Of a stretch of DNA of 64,000 nt, positions 52,524 to 60,897 are shown piece by piece. The stretch comes from Phycisphaerales bacterium (GTDB lineage: Bacteria; Planctomycetota; Phycisphaerae; UBA1845). The stretch spans positions 18,842 to 82,841 of the forward strand of contig JACKHG010000017.1 in assembly GCA_020639115.1 (NCBI GenBank), given 5' to 3'. The notes beneath the pieces are model-generated. The model did not search any database. It had not been told where the DNA came from and saw only the letters and a program-made list of their open reading frames with translations. The number at the start of each line of letters is the position of its first letter. Positions within the stretch are counted from its first letter, which is position 1. Both the position numbers and the translations under genes were made by a program.

Positions 52524-52799
52524 CGTGGTGAGCACGATCACCACGAGGTCCTTGAGCTGCGCATCGGCGCGGATGCGGCGGAGGACCTCGCGGCCATCCA
52601 GCCGAGGCATGTTGAGATCGAGCAGGATGATGTCGGGCCGTGGCGCGTCGACGGCGTGGTTTCCCTGCCGGCGGAGGTAGTCGATCGCCTCAGCACCGTC
52701 GCTGACGATGCGCAGGTCCACCGGGGCCTCGGCGAAGGCCCGGCGAGTCAATTCCTGATCGCCAGCGTCGTCGTCTACGAGCAGGATGACAGCGCGCAT
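52377..52799 (-). CDS. response regulator (Rcp1-like single receiver)
   Basis: ATG 52799 begins MRAVILLVDDDAGDQELTRR; ATG 52817 (MHADAPM) is an alternative, directly abutting a GAGGAGGT. The 140-residue receiver has VDDD, the phosphoacceptor in PDIILLDLNMPRLDGREVL, TTSDQD and the Lys of FITKPVRVETF. No output domain is present, as in Rcp1-type partners of phytochrome-like kinases. It overlaps the 3' end of the upstream histidine kinase gene by 25 bp, so the two are translated from one message and are almost certainly cognate partners. Confidence 0.9.
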   Translation of the reverse strand: MRAVILLVDDDAGDQELTRRAFAEAPVDLRIVSDGAEAIDYLRRQGNHAVDAPRPDIILLDLNMPRLDGREVLRRIRADAQLKDLVVIVLTTSDQDVDARACYALHCNSFITKPVRVETFTAAMHEIGAYWFELATLPPV

Positions 52800-53950
52800 T
52801 GGTGCGTCGGCGTGCATACCTCCTCCTCGACGTTGGCCAGCGTGAACTTGAAGTGTGAACCGCCGTTGAAACTCTCCACCCAGATGCGTCCGCCGTGGCG
52901 GGTGACGGCGCGCTCGCAAATCGCCAGGCCGATCCCGTTGCCACTGTACTCGCTCGCGCCGTGGAGGCGTTTGAACGCCTTGAAGATCTGGTCGTGGTAC
53001 GCGGGGTCGATGCCGATCCCGTTGTCGCGGATGCCGAACACCCAGCCATCGGCATTGCGTTCCGCGGTGACGTGAATGCAGGGCTGCCGGTCGGCCGGGA
53101 CGAACTTGACCGCGTTGGAGAGCAGGTTCTGGTAGAGTTGGGTCAGCAGCGTCCGGTCGCCGACCACCGCGGGCAGCGCGTCGATGAGCACGTTGGCGCC
53201 GTGCTCCTGGACGGTGAGGGCGATGGACTCGAGCGCGGCGTCGACAGACTCGCGCAGGGCGAAGCGCTCGGCCCCCACATCATTGCGGCCCGCGCGGGAG
53301 AGCATGAGCAGATCGCGGACGAGCTTGCGCATGCGGCCGGCGGCGTCGCTGATGAAGTGCAGGTCCTTGACGGCCTGGCCGCGATCGTTGCGGTTGAGGT
53401 CCTGCTCGAGGAGTTCGCTGAAGGAGACGATCTTGCGCAGCGGCTCCTGCAGGTCGTGGGAGGCGATGTAGGTGAACTCGTCGAGCGCGACGTTGCGGCG
53501 TTCGAGTTCGGCTGAGTGGTTGCGGAGTATGTTCTCCCGCTGGCGGCGGTCGGCGATCTCAGCTTCGAGGCGGTGGACGACGTCGCGATAGCCAGGCAGG
53601 GCCAGGGCGCGGGGCAGCACGATCAGGATGACCAGGACGGTGCCCCAGGCTGCAATGGCGGTGGCGATGCGGAGCACCAGGGCGAGTGCGGGTACCGGCC
53701 ACCAGGTCGTGGAGGCGTCGAGAACGTGCTCTGCACCGCCAATGCCGATCAGGAGGCTGACCAGCGCAAACAGCGGGCGAAATGGCACGTCGGGGTGACG
53801 GCAGAGAAAGAAGACGAGCAGGACGGCGATCCCGATGAAGGCCGATCCGGCGGCGAGGTCGGCGAGCACCGGCAACCAGCCGTCACTTGCGAACCCCATC
53901 TCCTGCGCCGGGACGTTGGCTGCGGCGAGGATGCAGGGAATCAGCTTCAT
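52775..53950 (-). CDS. sensor histidine kinase with ethylene-receptor-like membrane domain
   Basis: The start is ATG 53950 (MKLIPCILAAANVP), with TGGA about 8 nt upstream; TTG 53986 is less likely. The 391-residue protein has three membrane helices at about 31-49, 58-76 and 86-112. They match the layout of the ethylene receptor sensor: Asp30, HPDVPFRPLFALVSLLIG, GGAEHVLDAS, then a third helix ending LPRALALPG. The Cys next to the conserved His in real ethylene receptors is Gly70 here, while His74 is kept. A coiled coil, HisKA (FTYIASHDLQEPLRKIVSF) and HATPase (LYQNLLSNAVKF, DNGIGI, GNGIGLAICERAV) follow. It lies directly before its likely receiver partner. Confidence 0.88.
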   Translation of the reverse strand: MKLIPCILAAANVPAQEMGFASDGWLPVLADLAAGSAFIGIAVLLVFFLCRHPDVPFRPLFALVSLLIGIGGAEHVLDASTTWWPVPALALVLRIATAIAAWGTVLVILIVLPRALALPGYRDVVHRLEAEIADRRQRENILRNHSAELERRNVALDEFTYIASHDLQEPLRKIVSFSELLEQDLNRNDRGQAVKDLHFISDAAGRMRKLVRDLLMLSRAGRNDVGAERFALRESVDAALESIALTVQEHGANVLIDALPAVVGDRTLLTQLYQNLLSNAVKFVPADRQPCIHVTAERNADGWVFGIRDNGIGIDPAYHDQIFKAFKRLHGASEYSGNGIGLAICERAVTRHGGRIWVESFNGGSHFKFTLANVEEEVCTPTHQCALSSCS

Positions 53951-54309
53951 GGATAATTCCAGTATCTGCTTTCCTCGCGCCTTCAACCGTCCGCCGCCAG
54001 CGACAGGTAACGATTGAGCAAAGCGTGTCGATGTGGCGGTGTGGGCGGCCCATGTGGCTCACCGGCCGATCGTTTCATCGGCGATTGGACTCGGCGCAAT
54101 TGAGCCGCGGAAGGTCGAGGCGGCTATCGTCAAGCCGGCGCGGAAAAAGCCCGTCGGCATTGACAACGTCCGCGCGAGAGAGAATCAGGCGTTGCTTCAA
54201 GCAGCAAGGCACGCGCCAGCGTGCCAGGGCGGAGCCGATGCGCCGGCATGCGGAGCGGAACGAGTTGTGCCAACTTGATGACACCGGCGGGCCGCGTGCG
54301 GTCCGGCTG
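53951..54309 (-). other. upstream region of the ethylene-receptor-like kinase
   Basis: This region sits between the flagellin terminator and the kinase start and should contain the kinase promoter. I see no gene and no clear promoter motif. Confidence 0.35.
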
Positions 54310-54354
54310 TAAAAAGCAAATCAGCCGGCGGAACCACGGGGGGTTCCGCCGGCT
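54310..54354 (-). terminator. intrinsic terminator of the first flagellin gene
   Basis: A perfect 13-bp stem (AGCCGGCGGAACC at 54323-54335 and its complement at 54342-54354) with a 6-nt loop starts 26 bp after the stop. On the minus strand it is followed by a T-rich tract (GATTTGCTTTTTAC). Confidence 0.85.
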
Positions 54355-54379
54355 GGTGACGTTACCGTTTGAAGGCGTG

Positions 54380-55816
54380 CTAGCCGAGCAGGCCGAGGAC
54401 CGCCTGGGGCAGCGAGTTGGCGATCTGCAGGGTCTGCTGGGTGCTCTGGAAGAGGATTTGCGACCGGGTCAGGGCCGAGACTTCCTCGGCGATGTCCGCG
54501 TCGCGAATCACCGATTCCGACGAACTCACGTTTTCCAGCGCAATTTGCTGGCTGTTGATGTTCGTCTCAATCTGGTTTTTCTGGAGGCTGCCCAACCGGC
54601 CTCGCATCGTGGCAACCTGGTAGATCGACTCTTCGAGGATGTCCTGGGCCGCAATGAAGTTCTTGCCCTTCACCTCGTTGGCGCCACCGCTCCGCAAGCT
54701 GTCGAGGTAACCGATCACGCTGTTGCCCAGCGAACCGGACGATATTGAGTTAATCCCTACGCTGACCTGGCCCTGCGGAGACACGTCCGGTCCCAACTGG
54801 AACAGCGAACCGCCGCCGGTCACCTGGAACGAAGCCGCCGACGTCGTTTGCTGCGCGAAGTTCGAGGTCAGGTAGAACTCGCCGTCGAGGTTGGCGGTAC
54901 GGATGTTGACCCGCAAACCGCTGGTGTCGGCGATCTGTCCGTTGACCAGCACCGTCGCGTCCACGCCGATGTCGCGAACTTCCGTAGCGCCCGCGGTGTA
55001 GGTGTTGCCGTCGATGAAGCTACCCGACAGCGTCTTGATCTGGACGAACGCCTCGCTGCCGAACCCGGTGCTGGCGATGTTGACGACGCCGCCGACGACG
55101 GCGGCCGACACGCCGGTGCTGTCGGTGACGGCGTTGATGCTGGTGACGATATCGGCGACGGAGGTTCCGGAAGCGAACGCGAGGATTTCCGAGCCCTGGT
55201 TGCCGGTGATCTCGATGGTGCTCGCGCTGGTCTGGGTTCCGGTGACCTGGAGGATGCCGTTCTCGGCCGACGCGGTCACCTGGACGACGACGTTCTGCGA
55301 GCCGCCCTCGGGCACGCGGGCGGAGAAGACGCTGATGCTGGAGATCTGGTTGGTGAGCGCGCCGGCGTTGGCGCTGGACAGCGAGTAGGCCAGCGAGCCG
55401 TTGAGCAGCTTCTTGCTGCCGAACGACGTGGTGTTGGCGATGCGGTCGATGCTCGCGAGGATGTTGTCGATTTCAAGCTGGTTGGCTTCGATTTCCTCTT
55501 GCGACAACGCGCCGTTGTTGGCGGTGTTCACAATCAGGCCGCGGAGATCGAGCAACAGTCGCGACGTTTCGTTGATGGCTCCCTCAGCCGTCGAGATCAC
55601 GTTGATGGCGCGCTGCGAATTGTCGATCGCCTGACCGATCGCACCGATCTCGCTGCGCAGGATCTCAGACGCGATCAAACCCGCGGGATCATCCTTACCG
55701 CGGTTGATCCGCAATCCCGTCGCCAGACGCTCCAATCGCGTTTGCAGGTCAGAGGTGTTGTTGTACAAACGCCCCTGCGCAATGATTGAGGGAATATTGG
55801 TGTGAATTCGCGTCAT
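54380..55816 (-). CDS. flagellin (copy 1)
   Basis: This 478-residue protein has the conserved flagellin ends. The N-terminus is TRIHTNIPSIIAQGRLYNNT with RLATGLRINRGKDDPAGLIA and a coiled coil to about 140. The C-terminus is RDADIAEEVSALTRSQILFQ and STQQTLQIANSLPQAVLGLL. The central 140-390 part is Ser/Thr/Gly-rich beta structure exposed on the filament. It is exported by the flagellar type III apparatus and has no cleaved signal. The gene has its own terminator and a candidate FliA-type promoter about 170 bp upstream, so it is a monocistronic unit. It is clearly diverged from the second flagellin at 56151 in both the variable centre and the ends. Confidence 0.95.
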   Translation of the reverse strand: MTRIHTNIPSIIAQGRLYNNTSDLQTRLERLATGLRINRGKDDPAGLIASEILRSEIGAIGQAIDNSQRAINVISTAEGAINETSRLLLDLRGLIVNTANNGALSQEEIEANQLEIDNILASIDRIANTTSFGSKKLLNGSLAYSLSSANAGALTNQISSISVFSARVPEGGSQNVVVQVTASAENGILQVTGTQTSASTIEITGNQGSEILAFASGTSVADIVTSINAVTDSTGVSAAVVGGVVNIASTGFGSEAFVQIKTLSGSFIDGNTYTAGATEVRDIGVDATVLVNGQIADTSGLRVNIRTANLDGEFYLTSNFAQQTTSAASFQVTGGGSLFQLGPDVSPQGQVSVGINSISSGSLGNSVIGYLDSLRSGGANEVKGKNFIAAQDILEESIYQVATMRGRLGSLQKNQIETNINSQQIALENVSSSESVIRDADIAEEVSALTRSQILFQSTQQTLQIANSLPQAVLGLLG

Positions 55817-55984
55817 GACATCCTCCGTGATGCTGACGGCGATCGCCTCGATCGCCCGCGTCCGCCACCGTGCGCGACGTTTTCGTTTTCCCGCGGCGTC
55901 GGCCGCGTTCTTGGCAAAACCCAGCTGCGTCCGCCCCCACCGTTCGGGGCCGTTGCAGGCACGATCAACTTCGTGCTACCCGCC

Positions 55985-56012
55985 GTATCGTCCGCATAAA
56001 AATGGCGGTTTA
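55985..56012 (-). promoter_or_regulatory. candidate FliA-type promoter of flagellin copy 1
   Basis: On the minus strand, TAAACCGC (56012-56005) and GACGATAC (55992-55985) are separated by 12 bp. They resemble the FliA pattern TAAA…GCCGATAA. Flagellin copy 2 has the same elements with the same 12-bp spacing, which strengthens both. The leader to the ATG is about 170 nt. Confidence 0.5.
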
Positions 56013-56074
56013 GCTAAAACGACCGAACGGGGGTGATTGCGGACTTATAGGACGTGTTCGGGGCCGGTGGGGCG

Positions 56075-56128
56075 AAAAAAGGCCCGCCCAGGCGGCTTCG
56101 CGGGGGTCCGCGAGGGCCTGGGCGGGCC
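56075..56128 (-). terminator. intrinsic terminator of the second flagellin gene
   Basis: A perfect 13-bp stem (GGCCCGCCCAGGC at 56081-56093 and its complement at 56116-56128) is followed on the minus strand by six T at 56080-56075. It starts 22 bp after the stop codon. Confidence 0.92.
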
Positions 56129-56150
56129 GGAAAACGTTGAAGAAAAGTGC

Positions 56151-57611
56151 CTACTGGAGCAGGCTGAGCACCGCCTGCGGCTGGGCGTTCGCCAACTGCA
56201 ACGTCGTCGTCGACGAACTGACCAGAATCTGGGCACGCGTCAACGCACTGGTCGTTTCCGCGAAGTCAGTTTCGCGAATCGCACTCTCCGCCGCTGACGT
56301 GTTTTCCAACGCGATGAGCAGTGAGTTCACCGCCGTCTGCAACGTGTTGCGCTGGAATCCACCGATGCGTCCGCGAAGATCGGAAATCTGTTCCTGTGCT
56401 GCTTCCACCACACGCTGAGCCGCCGCGAAGTTCGAGGATTCAATATCGTTCGCACCACCGCTCGCTAGCGTGGAGAGGAATCCGTCTGTATTGTTGCCCA
56501 GCGACGCCGTGCTCACGGACTGAATACCAATCGTCTCCATGCCCACCAGGCTGACGTCGGGCGCGATGTTGAAGCGTGCCCCACCACCAGTGATGTCGAA
56601 CGAGGAACTGACCGCCGTCGTCGAGCCGCCGAACGCGGATGCAAGCGTCAAATCCACGGCAAGTGAACCGGTACGAATCGACGCTTTCAATCCGTTCACG
56701 TTCGCCTGCGTACCATTGATAATCACGGTGCCGTCGGTACCGTTGCTGCTGCTCGAGTGGTCGTTGGTCGTATCCGAACCGTTGATCGCGATGCGACCGG
56801 TCGATCCCACGACCTGCACCGAAACAATCGCGTCCGAACCAAAGGCCGTGCTCGAGAAGCGCACGTGGTCCGTACCGCTGACCGCGACGGTCGACGCCGA
56901 CACGCCGGTGAGCTGCGTGCTTGAGTTGATGGCGGTAACAATGGCGGCCTGCGTCGTGCCCGACGCGAAGCTGAAGATTTCCGAGCCCAGCGCGCCACGC
57001 ACTTCAATGCTCGTAGCCGCTGACAATGTACCGCTGCCGCCACCACCCACGGCACTGACGCTCGCAAAGGTCGAACCGGTGACGACTTCCACCGCGACCG
57101 AACGCGTCGCACCCTCGGGAATCTTGGCTGCATTGACCTGAACGTCGGAGATGTCCGCACCGACCACGCCCGAGGTCGTGAACCCAAAACCACCGCCCAA
57201 CAGTTTGGTGCCGTTGAATTCCGCGGTGTTGGCGATGCGGTCAATTGACTGGAGGATGGCGTCGATCTGCGACTGGTTGGCTGCGAGTTCGGCCTCGCTC
57301 AGACCGGCGGTGCTCGCACTGCGGTCGACCAGATCCGCAAGGTCGAGCAGCAGGCGGTTGACTTCCTGCAACGCGCCTTCCGCGACGGACAGCACGTTGT
57401 CAGCCCGGTTCGCGTTGTCGATCGCGGCATTGACCGCCACCTTCTGCGAACGCAGCGACTCCGATGCGATCAGCCCGGCGGGATCATCGGCGCCGCTGTT
57501 GATTCGCAGGCCGGTGCTCAACCGAGTGAGCGACTGGTTCAGCGCCTTGTTCTGCGCTCCAAGTACGCGTTGTGCAACGAGGGACTGGACGTTGGTGACG
57601 ATTCGACTCAT
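56151..57611 (-). CDS. flagellin (copy 2)
   Basis: The start at 57611 (MSRIVTNVQSLVAQRVLGAQ) is preferred to the Met six codons earlier because GGAGG lies about 12 nt upstream. The 486-residue protein has RLSTGLRINSGADDPAGLIA at the N-terminus and RETDFAETTSALTRAQILVS and LQLANAQPQAVLSLLQ at the C-terminus. The centre is long and rich in Thr, Ser, Ala and Gly. It would assemble with copy 1 into the filament, or alone under other conditions. The promoter elements and a very strong terminator match the layout of copy 1, so both are probably late flagellar genes controlled by FliA, encoded at 60898. Confidence 0.95.
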   Translation of the reverse strand: MSRIVTNVQSLVAQRVLGAQNKALNQSLTRLSTGLRINSGADDPAGLIASESLRSQKVAVNAAIDNANRADNVLSVAEGALQEVNRLLLDLADLVDRSASTAGLSEAELAANQSQIDAILQSIDRIANTAEFNGTKLLGGGFGFTTSGVVGADISDVQVNAAKIPEGATRSVAVEVVTGSTFASVSAVGGGGSGTLSAATSIEVRGALGSEIFSFASGTTQAAIVTAINSSTQLTGVSASTVAVSGTDHVRFSSTAFGSDAIVSVQVVGSTGRIAINGSDTTNDHSSSSNGTDGTVIINGTQANVNGLKASIRTGSLAVDLTLASAFGGSTTAVSSSFDITGGGARFNIAPDVSLVGMETIGIQSVSTASLGNNTDGFLSTLASGGANDIESSNFAAAQRVVEAAQEQISDLRGRIGGFQRNTLQTAVNSLLIALENTSAAESAIRETDFAETTSALTRAQILVSSSTTTLQLANAQPQAVLSLLQ

Positions 57612-57766
57612 GTTCGCTCGGGCCTCCAAACTGCCGCAGCCGCCTCGACCACACTTCGGTTCGGCGCTGCGGTGCGATCCCGCGTGGGCAGGATCGAGGG
57701 CTCACCACCCGTTTGTTCGTGGACTGCACACGCGTGTATGCCGCGATCCACGTTAACGCACTGCTC

Positions 57767-57794
57767 GCATCGTCTTGCCGATAACGGCCCTTTA
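57767..57794 (-). promoter_or_regulatory. candidate FliA-type promoter of flagellin copy 2
   Basis: On the minus strand, TAAAGGGC (57794-57787) and GACGATGC (57774-57767) are separated by 12 bp, as in copy 1. The leader to the ATG is about 156 nt. The region around it is AT-richer than the coding DNA. Confidence 0.5.
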
Positions 57795-57829
57795 AAAGAT
57801 TCGGACGCTGCCGCGCCGCGCGCGGGATT

Positions 57830-57893
57830 CGGACCTTATATCGGGACGGCGCCGCCCGGGCACGCTCGTGTGCGGACCTTTCCTTTCGGGACG
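57830..57893. repeat. imperfect direct repeat pair upstream of flagellin copy 2
   Basis: CGGACCTTATATCGGGACG (57830-57848) and CGGACCTTTCCTTTCGGGAC plus G (57873-57893) share both ends, CGGACCTT and TCGGGACG, with different centres. A related CCCGAAGGGAAATATAAC lies at 57937-57954. The spacing, 43 bp centre to centre, suits a pair of protein-binding sites. Confidence 0.5.
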
Positions 57894-58053
57894 TATATTG
57901 GTTTTACCGGACAGCGCCGGACAACGTCCCAAAACCCGAAGGGAAATATAACTTTTGCGGCTATTGCGCGCCGGGCGCGATCGGCCGCGCACAGCCCCGA
58001 TAATGCACGGCCTGGCGCGCCGTTCGCGCAGAACGGACGCACCGCGCAAGCAA

Positions 58054-58083
58054 CGGGGCGCGCCGCGCAAGCGGCGCGCCCCG
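58054..58083 (-). terminator. GC-rich hairpin after the HDOD gene
   Basis: A perfect 13-bp stem (CGGGGCGCGCCGC and complement) closes a GCAA tetraloop. It lies 34 bp after the HDOD stop on the minus strand. No T-tract follows, so termination efficiency is uncertain. Confidence 0.6.
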
Positions 58084-58116
58084 GTCGTGATGTTTCGCAA
58101 GTGCGGATGGAACGCG

Positions 58117-59043
58117 TCAGTGCGCGGCGCCGGCGGCGAGCCGGTCGCGCACGGCCTCGGCGATCTTCGTGTAGACCTGGCTGGGGATCACATCGATCTT
58201 GAGGATCGCGGCCAGTTCCTCGACGTCCTTTTCCACCTCGCCGAGGATACGGGCGAGCACGTGCAATTCGGCACCGACGAACTCCATCGCCGCAGCGCAT
58301 TCCTCCGCGGACTTGGCGACGTCCGGAATCTCGCAGAGCATGCGGCCCACGCGGTCGGCGGCGTTGATGATCCGGGCCATGTGCGTGCCCTCGCTGACCG
58401 CCTCGACGTTCGCGTCATGGCTCAGGCGCACGGCTTCACACAGCGGATCGGGCAGCGACCACTCGGCGAGCACCATCGCGGAGACCTCGGCGTGCGTGGC
58501 GCCGACGGCCTTCTGCTCGGCCTCGGGCGAGATCACGCCGCCGTGCGGGGCGTAGGCCTGGGCGATCGGCCCGTATTCGTGGGGCATCGCCTCGGCCAGG
58601 ATGGAGACGCCGACGTCGGCGAGCAGGGCGCTGAGAAAAACCTCATCGCGCAGGCGCGGGCACAGGTCGTCCGCCAGGCGCGCGCCGATGACCGCGGCAG
58701 CCAGGCTGCGCCGCCAGAAGTAGTTGCGGTCGACGAATTCGCCCCCGGTGCCCCCCACCGCCTCGACCAGGTAGCGGCCGAGCACGAGCGACCGGGTCCG
58801 CCGCGGCCCGAGCAGTGTCAGGGCCTGGCGCAGCGAGGTGACCTTGCGCGACACGCCGAACAGGGCCGAATTGGCCAGGCGCAGGATCTCACTGACCGTG
58901 CCGGCGTCGGCACCGATGGCCTTGACCACGTCGTCGTAGTCGAAGTTGGGGTCCTGGATCACCTCGAGAAAACGGGTGACCACCTGGGGGATGGATGGCA
59001 CCGCCGCCGACTTGCTGATCGCATCCGCGACTTTCGCGTTCAT
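58117..59043 (-). CDS. HDOD-domain signalling protein
   Basis: The start at 59043 (MNAKVADAISKSAAVPSIPQ) has GGGAG about 9 nt upstream. The 308-residue protein is one HDOD domain: SIPQVVTRFLEVIQDPNFDY, VSEILRLANSALFGVSRKVT, SLRQALTLLGPRRTRSLVLG, ADVGVSILAEAMP, THAEVSAMVLAEWSLPDPLC and MARIINAADRVGRML. The HD metal ligands of true HD-GYP enzymes are not all present, as usual in HDOD. These proteins act in two-component and c-di-GMP-linked control rather than as phosphodiesterases. Its position between flagellin and fliA genes suggests a role in motility regulation. Confidence 0.9.
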   Translation of the reverse strand: MNAKVADAISKSAAVPSIPQVVTRFLEVIQDPNFDYDDVVKAIGADAGTVSEILRLANSALFGVSRKVTSLRQALTLLGPRRTRSLVLGRYLVEAVGGTGGEFVDRNYFWRRSLAAAVIGARLADDLCPRLRDEVFLSALLADVGVSILAEAMPHEYGPIAQAYAPHGGVISPEAEQKAVGATHAEVSAMVLAEWSLPDPLCEAVRLSHDANVEAVSEGTHMARIINAADRVGRMLCEIPDVAKSAEECAAAMEFVGAELHVLARILGEVEKDVEELAAILKIDVIPSQVYTKIAEAVRDRLAAGAAH

Positions 59044-59186
59044 CGTACCGCTCCCGTACAGAGGGCGCAGAAAACGCCCGGCTGGGATATTAAGTTCTGC
59101 AGGTTTCATCGGCTGCGGGCGCAAAACGGTCCAGCCAACCCGCCGGTAACGTCCGGGAAGGTGCGGCGCGACGGCGCAGTGAGGCG

Positions 59187-60164
59187 TCAGATGCCGGTCG
59201 GCCAGCTTCCGGTTTCGACGAGTTCAGCCGGACCGATCAAATGGGCGTGCCACTGATCGGGATCGTCCGGAATCAGGCACACGCAGACGCTGCCGCCCGG
59301 CTGGACGATCTCTGCCTCCAGCTCGGCCGCCCCCCGGACGACCGCCGCCGCCAGCGCGGCGCAGGCTCCGGTGCCGCAGGCGGGCGTCGGCCCGCTGCCC
59401 CGCTCCCACGGCCGCATGCGGAGGCGGGAGCGGTGTTCGACCGTAACGAAGTGGACGTTGACACGGTCCGGGAATATCGCGTGGCATTCGAGCGCCGGGC
59501 CGTAGGTGCCGAAGGGGAAGGCGTCGGTGTCGGGCACGAAGACGACGGCGTGGAGATTGCCGACCAGGACGCAGGTGACCTGCACGGTGGCACCCGCGGC
59601 GGTGAGCGGCACGTCCACCATGCGGTCGCCGTCGATGCGGGGCTGGGCGGGCCCGATTCCGTCGAGACGAAGGGTGGCCAACCCGGCGTGGACCGCCGCC
59701 ACGATTACCGCCCCATCGCGCAGGAGTGCCGTGATCGTCTTGACCCCGCTGTCGGTTTCGACGGAGAGGCTGCGGACGGCGAGCGGCGCGTCCGCGGGCA
59801 CGCCGCGTCCAGTCAGGGCCTGGGCGAACGCTCCGGCGAGCGGCGCGAGGCGCTCCGCCAGCGCCGCCAGGGGTGCCGCGGTCGATATGGTTTTACCAAT
59901 GGCCGGGTCGTTGTCGAGGATCCACTTGGCCAGGGCGCGGGCGCCGTTGCCGCACATCGCGGCGCGGGAGCCGTCGGCGTTGTAGACGGTCATGCGCACG
60001 TCGGCGACGTCCGACGGGCCGTAGGTAATGAGGCCGTCGGCGCCGATCCCCCGCGGCGGAGGCGCCGCGACCGCCCGGGCGATTGCGGCAGGCTCGCCGG
60101 TGATTTCGCGGGAATCCGCGTAAATGTAGGCGTTCTGGCAGCCATGCAGCTTGGCGTACTTCAT
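59187..60164 (-). CDS. dapF: diaminopimelate epimerase
   Basis: The start at 60164 (MKYAKLHGCQNAYIYADSRE) matches the usual DapF N-terminus (F.KxHGxGNDF) except that GCQNAYIY replaces GxGNDF. The 325-residue protein has both catalytic Cys motifs: AAMCGNGARALAKW and TPACGTGACAALAAAVV. Between them are RGIGADGLITYG, MTVYNADGSRA and NLHAVVFVPDTDAFP (the family usually has NPHxVxFV). It interconverts LL- and meso-diaminopimelate in the lysine/DAP pathway in the cytosol. DAP would be needed for lysine and, where present, peptidoglycan. No other dap gene is in the window. Confidence 0.9.
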   Translation of the reverse strand: MKYAKLHGCQNAYIYADSREITGEPAAIARAVAAPPPRGIGADGLITYGPSDVADVRMTVYNADGSRAAMCGNGARALAKWILDNDPAIGKTISTAAPLAALAERLAPLAGAFAQALTGRGVPADAPLAVRSLSVETDSGVKTITALLRDGAVIVAAVHAGLATLRLDGIGPAQPRIDGDRMVDVPLTAAGATVQVTCVLVGNLHAVVFVPDTDAFPFGTYGPALECHAIFPDRVNVHFVTVEHRSRLRMRPWERGSGPTPACGTGACAALAAAVVRGAAELEAEIVQPGGSVCVCLIPDDPDQWHAHLIGPAELVETGSWPTGI

Positions 60165-60316
60165 GCCCCTATCGTACGGCCCGGAGGTCGGCTCGGATAG
60201 CCGCACGCCCGCAAGGTGAGCGTGGCTGGCGGATCGCGAACACGCCAGTGGAAGACAGGACTGGCGGAAGACAGGCTCCGTCGTGGGCGCAGTGCTGGCC
60301 GCGCAAAGGAGCGGCC

Positions 60317-60334
60317 CGGCTACTGGTGTAGCCG
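60317..60334 (-). terminator. small hairpin after the 103-aa unknown gene
   Basis: CGGCTAC and GTAGCCG pair around a TGGT loop, 46 bp after the stop at 60380 on the minus strand. The stem is perfect but short and no T-run follows. Confidence 0.3.
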
Positions 60335-60379
60335 AGCCTGGCCCCGTCTCTCCCTACATGCTGAGCGCCCGGGAGCGAC

Positions 60380-60691
60380 TCAAGCTTGAATATCGAGATG
60401 CCCCGTGTCGCCGTCATCCGCGGCGGACTCGGCGGGGCGTTGCGTTTCGTCGTCACCGACCTCGGCGTCGGGCGCCCGGCCCTGGCTGCCCGCTCCCTCG
60501 GCGTCGGCAAACACCGCGGTGTCGAGGTCTTCGGCCTCGACGCTGTCGGCCTTGTCGACGCGGGCGGCCTGCTGCTGGGCGGCGCGCTGAGCCTGGGCGG
60601 AGCGGTCCGCGTCGCGCGACTTCGATGCCGCGGAGGACGCGAATCCCGCCTGAGCGGCGGCGCCAGCGATGTCCGGAGGGATCGCGGACAT
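60380..60691 (-). CDS. unknown 103-aa Ala/Asp-rich protein in the flagellar region
   Basis: MSAIPPDIAGAAAQAGFASS starts a soluble, probably helical and charged protein (RDADRSAQAQRAAQQQAARV, DKADSVEAEDLDTAVFAD). It has no signal and no Cys, with an acidic C-terminus. The ATG is preceded by AGGGTGCC, a weak site. The codon pattern is consistent with coding on this strand. It sits 206 bp downstream of fliA in the same orientation and may belong to that transcript. It could be a small flagellar chaperone or regulator, but no family is recognised. Confidence 0.65.
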   Translation of the reverse strand: MSAIPPDIAGAAAQAGFASSAASKSRDADRSAQAQRAAQQQAARVDKADSVEAEDLDTAVFADAEGAGSQGRAPDAEVGDDETQRPAESAADDGDTGHLDIQA

Positions 60692-60897
60692 GGCACCCTA
60701 TTCATCGGCCAATCCGCGGCGATTTCCGCAGGCGGCACGTCTCGGCCCCGCCGGCTGCCGCGCAATATGGCGCTGGCGGGACGTTCCATCCTACCAACCG
60801 CGACGGAAAAACGGATACGGTTTTTTCTGATTTAAGGCCGCGGCGCCGGGCGCCGGAGAACGCGATTTATCGGACGCGATCGCACAGCGCGGGCCCC

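Noticed and set aside
52775..53950. Calling the kinase an ethylene receptor
   Set aside because: The Cu(I)-binding Cys is replaced by Gly and the helix-1 Tyr by Phe, so ethylene binding is not supported.
57776..57783. Exact GCCGATAA on the plus strand near flagellin copy 2
   Set aside because: It matches the enteric FliA -10 perfectly but points away from the flagellin gene. It has no TAAA element at the right distance and no plus-strand gene follows.
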